A stretch of 64,000 bases of DNA from the NCBI RefSeq assembly GCF_002201895.1, contig NZ_CP019436.1:995867-1059866 (forward strand), given 5' to 3'. Below are positions 59,623 through 64,000 of the stretch, piece after piece. The DNA is from Methanopyrus sp. SNP6 (GTDB lineage: Archaea > JAADCQ01 > Methanopyri > Methanopyrales > Methanopyraceae). The position numbers were made by a program, and so were the translations under genes. The notes under the pieces are model-generated. The model did not search any database. It was given only the letters and a program-made list of their open reading frames with translations, and was not told the DNA's origin. Each line of letters starts with the position of its first letter. Position 1 is the stretch's first letter.

Positions 59623-61125
59623 TTGGCGACAGTAGTAATGAAGATGCTGATCGCGGTCGCCTTAATCGCCGGCTTAACAATATTATCCTTGTGCGGATAC
59701 GAATCGGTCGCAAAAGCTCCCACGTGGAAGGACGCAGAGCGCGCCTTGTATCACTACGGCTTATGCTTGGTACTGTCAGCGTGTTCGATTCGGCGGGTTC
59801 CAGGGTACTCGTCCGTGAACATCCTACTACATGGGTACTCCGGGACGTCTCCTTCTCCGGTTCCACTTCGGTGGTGGCTCGCATGGCAGACGGCCAAAAT
59901 AGTAGGCCTCTCCACACTGCTTTCCGGGTTTCCAGCCCTGGAGGTGTTGAGATGGGTACTCTCCGGCGATCCGAGCCGATGGGTGCTCGCCGCGGCGGTA
60001 CTGTTCGGGCCTGTTTTTAAGGTCCGAGTGTTCATGAGTGTGATGTCTCAATTAGCCGTTACCATACTTGACGTCTCCGAGTATCGAGTCGACAAGAGAC
60101 TCCTACAGTCCGCCTTGGTTTCTCACGGACTACGCACTGCCTCGTTGCTCCTCGTATACTTAGTCGTCGTATTGATCACGTACCCCGTTATCTCATTGTG
60201 TCTTCTTCCAATGATCATCACACTAGGCTGGATCGTCTGGTACCTACACAAGATGTCGCGTCTGCCGTGGAAGGATCACACCCAGGTGTGTCGAGTGCTC
60301 AAAAACCGTCTCAAGCCCATCTTAGTGAGTTCCCTACTACTCTGCTCCGTGACCTTCACCTTAGGCCTGACTACGGATCACTTCACTAACGTCAGTATCC
60401 GGATCTGGGAGTACGTCTCGGGAGAGCACGTCAGACAAGTCCACACTCTCGTACCCGCGGTGCTCTTGGATCAAACCTCGCTACGGCGAATCGCAGAGAC
60501 ACACCGGACGGATACGTCCTTCCTAACCCTGGACGCACTGCAGGATAGAGTGATCGTACTCATAGGCGAGGGAGGTGATCAGGCTATCGCTATAGATCCG
60601 AGAACCGGCAGATCTTTGGGATCACGGAAGTTACCACCTGAACTTCGCGAGTCGAGCGTCGGGGCTCTAACCGAGGACCTGGAGTACGCTTATCCGTATT
60701 TCCGGGCTGGATTGCCCGTACTGTACTCCGGTAAGCTGACGATATCCGGATGGGTCGTCGCCGACGTTTGGATACCGTTCGCCGGCTATACCCTGATGAT
60801 CCCCGAAATCACGTTAGAGGTTCGGAATAAGAGGTTCAAACCCACCGAAGCTCCGGCGTTTCCCGGCGTTGATTGGGGCGTCACTTGGTACCCCGCACGT
60901 TTGGACGGTCGGATTGTTCCCGTGGTGATCCCCTCGACGATCTGCTTCACTAGTTCAATCAGAGTGCCCGGAAGCCTCGTAATATCCCTGCATGGGCCTA
61001 CCGCGGTTCGAGTATGGCTTCACCAGCCCTGTTTCATCGAGATCGAGCGTGGTCGTGTATACGTATTGAGACCGGAGTACTATCCGGATGGTACCTTGAT
61101 GAAAGTCGAGAAAATCCGAGTGTAG
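59623..61125 (+). CDS. Predicted multi-pass membrane protein, unknown
   Basis: Seven or more hydrophobic segments lie in the first ~260 residues ([90 protein letters not shown]). About 240 residues of strand-rich, presumably external domain follow, ending in an acidic/basic tail. A short motif [11 protein letters not shown] sits between helices. It does not match a family I know. It is divergent from eL14 by 26 bases. The next gene starts 11 bases after it and may be cotranscribed. Confidence 0.6.
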   Translation: MATVVMKMLIAVALIAGLTILSLCGYESVAKAPTWKDAERALYHYGLCLVLSACSIRRVPGYSSVNILLHGYSGTSPSPVPLRWWLAWQTAKIVGLSTLLSGFPALEVLRWVLSGDPSRWVLAAAVLFGPVFKVRVFMSVMSQLAVTILDVSEYRVDKRLLQSALVSHGLRTASLLLVYLVVVLITYPVISLCLLPMIITLGWIVWYLHKMSRLPWKDHTQVCRVLKNRLKPILVSSLLLCSVTFTLGLTTDHFTNVSIRIWEYVSGEHVRQVHTLVPAVLLDQTSLRRIAETHRTDTSFLTLDALQDRVIVLIGEGGDQAIAIDPRTGRSLGSRKLPPELRESSVGALTEDLEYAYPYFRAGLPVLYSGKLTISGWVVADVWIPFAGYTLMIPEITLEVRNKRFKPTEAPAFPGVDWGVTWYPARLDGRIVPVVIPSTICFTSSIRVPGSLVISLHGPTAVRVWLHQPCFIEIERGRVYVLRPEYYPDGTLMKVEKIRV

Positions 61126-61136
61126 GGGAAACGAAC

Positions 61137-63593
61137 GTGATAATCGCAGTGTTCACGGAGTACAAGGGTGGAAAGCTTAGGTTCGTGTTAGCAGAGGGTG
61201 ATCCGGAGGACGGTGCCGAGATATCGATCGAGGGTCACCTGGAGCTCTCCGGAAGCGGTGAACCCGTTCGGGGAGTTTTGGAAGGAGAACCAACGCCACC
61301 CGCCCGCGTGTTAAACGAGCTACGGAAAGCTGGTATGAAAATCGCCCTCCCCGACGTTGCGAAGGTGGCCGATCGAGTTATGGGGGAGAAAACTGAGGTT
61401 AGGGAACTCTGTCGGAGATGCCTCGCGTCCGATCGAGTGACCGTGTTGAGGGACGGGTACCGGTTCGGTGAAGTCGAGGTGTGCGAGCGCTGCGCCCGTG
61501 AAATTCTGGAAGAGGAGTTGAGGTTCCGAGTACCCGGCTTTTCCCAGACTCTCCTCGAAAAGCTCGAGAGATTCTTACATGAGCTCCGTGACATAGATCG
61601 TGTCGTGGAGATGGTGGACCCGGCGTTCGATCCCGCCGAGGAAGAGGATAAGACGCGATGGGAGGTGGTGGAGGCCGAAGACGAGGAGGAACACCGTCTC
61701 CCACTGACCGAGCTCGACATCCCGGAGGAGCTGCGTCGAGTTCTCGAAAGGATTGGGTATCAGGAGCTAACCCCGGTCCAGACGAAATGCGTTGAGCGAG
61801 GACTCCTCGAAGGTCAGAATCTGCTGGTAGTCTCTCCCACGGGTTCCGGTAAGACGCTGGTGGCGGAGCTCGCCGGACTCACCGAAGTCCTCCGAGAAGG
61901 TCGTAAGATGGTTTACCTGGTGCCGCTGGTGGCCCTGGCGAACCAGAAGCACCGGGAATTCACGAAAAAGTACGGACGACCACTAGGGATAGGAGTCAGG
62001 CTACAGGTCGGCGCGGCGAGATTGAAGGAGTTTTCCGGACCCGAACGTGGTCCGTCGCCATCTAACGCCGACATCATAGTCGGCACCTACGAGGGATTCG
62101 ACTTCCTCCTCCGAACTGGGACCATAGACCCTGACGATATCGGCGTCGTAGTCATCGATGAGATACATACGCTGGCCGACGAGAGAGGTCCACGCCTTGA
62201 CGGTCTCATATGCAGGCTTAAGACACTGACCGATGCGCAGTTGTTGGGCCTCTCGGCTACCGTGGGGAACCCAGAAGAACTCGCCGAGTACTTGGATGCT
62301 AAACCGATAGTTCACAACCGCCGCCCTGTACCCCTAGAGTACCACCTCGTGATCAATCAGGATCGTCGACAGAAGTGGGATAGAATCGCCAGACTCATGG
62401 AGTCGGAATGGGAGACCGAGTATTCCACGGGGTATAGGGGTCAGACTATCGTCTTCACGTATTCGCGCAGAAACACCCATCGATTGGCTGATTTCCTCAG
62501 CGAGAGAACGGGACTAGATGTCGCCCCTTATCACGCGGGACTTCCCTACGACCGACGCCGCTCCATCGAACGTGCTTTCGAACGCGGTGAACTAGCCGCA
62601 GTCGTGACCACGGCAGCCCTTGGGGCCGGCGTGGATTTCCCGGCTTCGCAGGTTATCTTTGAGAGCCTGGCTATGGGCATCGAATGGCTCACACCGCGCG
62701 AATTCCAGCAGATGGCTGGTCGTGCGGGCCGACCCGGATACCACGACCGTGGTAAGGTCGTTCTGATGGTCGAGCCGGGTCGCCGTTACCACCGTTCCCA
62801 AAGTGAGACCGAGGATAAGGTAGCCTTCACGCTCCTCGAGTCCGAACCGGAACCCGTAGAAGTCGAGTACGATGACGAGGACGAGAGAGAGCAAGTGCTC
62901 GCACACCTCGTCAGCGGAGCGGTGAAGTCTCCGGGCGAGCTCGAGCGCGTATGTGACGAATCACTGGGCTTCGCTGGGGATCCGATGCTTAGGATGAAAG
63001 AGCTTCGGGAGATGGGTTTCGTCGAAGGGTTCGAGCCTACAAATAAAGGTCGTGTCGCGGCTCGCTACTTCACGGGTCCCAAGACCGTCCACGAGCTGTC
63101 CGCCAGGGCGGGCTCGGATCCACTTAGGGCGGTCGCCTCGGTACGTCCGTTCGAGAGGTTCCAACTGTCACCGTCAGTCAAGCGTGCGGTGGAAAGGGTC
63201 ACCCGCATGTCAATTCCATCGAGACTGGACGACGCTCTGAGCGTGATACACTCGGAACGGAAGGAGGTGATCGAAAGGCTTCCGCCGAAGGAGAAGCAGA
63301 GGTTGGTCTCGCTGATGAAGGAGTTGGATTGTGGATGTAATGCCTTCCCTCACTGCGAGCACGTCAGCCAGCGCGCGTCGGAGCTCGCGCTGAAGGTGCG
63401 ACTCGAAGGGAAATCCGTGTACGTCATCCCCAGGGTCCTGGAGGACAGATACGGAATAACGGCGTACCCTACCGACATCGCGGACTGGTTGGAGGAGGTC
63501 GTGCGGCTCCTGGAATGTGCCAGTGAGATAGTGGGAGAGCCGGGGATGGCGGCGGCTGCTGAGGCACTGGCCGATCCGTGGTCAGAACGGTAG
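61137..63593 (+). CDS. Ski2-like superfamily 2 helicase (archaeal ASH-Ski2 type)
   Basis: The N-terminal ~200 residues include a Cys-rich CRRCLA...CERCAREIL pair, resembling a zinc ribbon. The helicase core has the Q-like motif ELTPVQTKCVERG, Walker A SPTGSGKT, DEIH, SATVGN, and in the second domain TTAALGAGVDFPASQVIFESL and QMAGRAGRPG. A winged-helix-like and a helical C-terminal part, with CGCNAFPHCEH, follow. At 818 residues it fits the archaeal Ski2-like group reported to act with aRNase J in RNA decay. GTG at 61137 after AGGGGA is chosen; upstream frame extension overlaps the membrane protein. Confidence 0.82.
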   Translation: MIIAVFTEYKGGKLRFVLAEGDPEDGAEISIEGHLELSGSGEPVRGVLEGEPTPPARVLNELRKAGMKIALPDVAKVADRVMGEKTEVRELCRRCLASDRVTVLRDGYRFGEVEVCERCAREILEEELRFRVPGFSQTLLEKLERFLHELRDIDRVVEMVDPAFDPAEEEDKTRWEVVEAEDEEEHRLPLTELDIPEELRRVLERIGYQELTPVQTKCVERGLLEGQNLLVVSPTGSGKTLVAELAGLTEVLREGRKMVYLVPLVALANQKHREFTKKYGRPLGIGVRLQVGAARLKEFSGPERGPSPSNADIIVGTYEGFDFLLRTGTIDPDDIGVVVIDEIHTLADERGPRLDGLICRLKTLTDAQLLGLSATVGNPEELAEYLDAKPIVHNRRPVPLEYHLVINQDRRQKWDRIARLMESEWETEYSTGYRGQTIVFTYSRRNTHRLADFLSERTGLDVAPYHAGLPYDRRRSIERAFERGELAAVVTTAALGAGVDFPASQVIFESLAMGIEWLTPREFQQMAGRAGRPGYHDRGKVVLMVEPGRRYHRSQSETEDKVAFTLLESEPEPVEVEYDDEDEREQVLAHLVSGAVKSPGELERVCDESLGFAGDPMLRMKELREMGFVEGFEPTNKGRVAARYFTGPKTVHELSARAGSDPLRAVASVRPFERFQLSPSVKRAVERVTRMSIPSRLDDALSVIHSERKEVIERLPPKEKQRLVSLMKELDCGCNAFPHCEHVSQRASELALKVRLEGKSVYVIPRVLEDRYGITAYPTDIADWLEEVVRLLECASEIVGEPGMAAAAEALADPWSER

Positions 63594-63986
63594 CGGTGGT
63601 GGTCCGACTCTACCCTGCTGCAGCACATTAAGCGCCCGCCTCAGTTCTTCCTGTGGCTGTACTGGACTTGGTACGGAGACACCGAGGCTACGAGCCATCA
63701 GAGCTAACTTCGACAGCCTTTGAATCAACCTGTTGAACGAGTTGACTGTATCCATCATCGAGATAATAGTCATCATCGCACCCATCACCCGAACTACAGG
63801 TTCATATCGGACAACGATACCATTAATAGTCGAAATAATTTCAGACTTTAAGTCCTTTAGAGCTCTCTCTACGCTCTCCTTGGAAAGCCCTAAATCGGTG
63901 GCCTTCTCGGCTATAGGTCTCAAGGCGTTTATCGTACTGTCCACGATAGCTTCCGCGGTTTCCTGAACGAACTTCGTGGGATTCAT
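63582..63986 (-). CDS. Hypothetical helical protein at the window edge
   Basis: The 134 residues are mostly helical, with one moderately hydrophobic stretch (RVMGAMMTIISMMDTVNSF), and a Pro-rich C terminus. From codon use and continuity it looks coding. The ATG at 63986 is only 14 bases from the right edge, and the frame stays open upstream (LKAV), so the true start may be outside the window. It is richer in A+T than neighbouring genes. Its end overlaps the helicase gene by 12 bases. No family recognised. Confidence 0.45.
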   Translation of the reverse strand: MNPTKFVQETAEAIVDSTINALRPIAEKATDLGLSKESVERALKDLKSEIISTINGIVVRYEPVVRVMGAMMTIISMMDTVNSFNRLIQRLSKLALMARSLGVSVPSPVQPQEELRRALNVLQQGRVGPPPLPF

Positions 63987-64000
63987 AACGGCCTTGAGCC

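Noticed and set aside
59597..59917. N-terminal extension of the eL14 frame (about 107 residues)
   Set aside because: Arg/Ser-rich, not part of eL14, overlaps the divergent membrane gene, and a good ribosome-binding site precedes the internal GTG.
1..64000. tRNA, rRNA, CRISPR arrays and insertion sequences
   Set aside because: No T-loop-like GTTCRA contexts with matching stems, no spaced direct repeats and no transposase reading frames were found in the gaps.

Overview
The window reads as a chromosomal segment of a hyperthermophilic methanogenic archaeon, almost certainly Methanopyrus kandleri or a very close relative. The evidence is a GC-rich genome, an extremely Glu/Asp-rich proteome, heavy use of GTG and TTG starts, archaeal information-processing genes (FtsZ-SecE-Spt5-L11-L1-P0, L14e, PheT, aTrm56), methanogen-only genes (methanogenesis markers 2 and 3, Ftr, MptD, F420-dependent sulfite reductase) and a set of C/D box guide RNAs of the kind known to be abundant in that species. 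No CRISPR array, insertion sequence, rRNA or tRNA gene was found. Genes are packed tightly, often with ATGA/GTGA/TTGA start-stop overlaps. The longest gap without a protein gene is about 190 bases, and that gap holds two guide RNAs.

Layout. 1-2.2 kb: two convergent genes encoding beta-helix proteins. 2.2-6.8 kb (minus): an isoprenoid operon, isopentenyl phosphate kinase, type 2 IPP isomerase, RNase J, prenyl diphosphate synthase, a DUF2118 protein and a KH-domain protein. 7-17.3 kb (mostly plus): ThiI, a CBS protein, a FIST sensor, LeuD/LeuB-type enzymes, a ComB-family protein, TrpB, MptD, a nucleotidyltransferase and a B12-radical-SAM enzyme. 17.4-19.2 kb (minus): purC-purS-purQ. 19.3-26.9 kb (plus): a second FIST protein, then DUF2117, marker 2, marker 3, a second B12-radical-SAM protein and TyrA. 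27-30 kb: F420-dependent sulfite reductase divergent from a winged-helix regulator and a small siroheme-sulfite-reductase-like protein. 30-42.7 kb: surface proteins, aTrm56, a phosphoesterase, two site-2-protease-like membrane proteins (one lacking its metal motif), SAM hydrolase, Nnr and an unexplained ABC-ATPase/GTPase/Fe-S triad. 42.8-45.8 kb: a divergent Ftr paralogue, a PfkB kinase and QueE/QueD. 46-52 kb: pheT, ftsZ, secE, spt5, L11, L1, P0. 52-64 kb: THEP1 NTPase, a fumarate-reductase-type flavoprotein, adenine deaminase, a GT-C-like membrane protein, a secreted protein, IlvC, L14e, a membrane protein and a Ski2-like helicase.

The most notable signal between genes is a family of six putative C/D box sRNAs with a very regular architecture: C box ending GATGA, about 15 nt, D' box CCGA, C' box ending TGA, about 15 nt, D box CTGA or CCGA, then a short terminal stem. 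One (21732-21787, minus) has a guide that complements the universally conserved 23S rRNA segment CGUGAGCUGGGUU. Another (57112-57170, minus) complements the conserved 16S segment CAGCUCGUGCC. Two more are convergent and abut base to base at 45906/45907. Several carry CCGA where CTGA is expected. Other points of interest are probable non-canonical starts (CTG for the THEP1 gene, possibly ATC for the DUF2117 gene), a hairpin that would sequester the latter's ribosome-binding site, a catalytically degenerate site-2 protease, and the ATPase/GTPase/Fe-S triad that looks like a metal-handling or redox-activation system.
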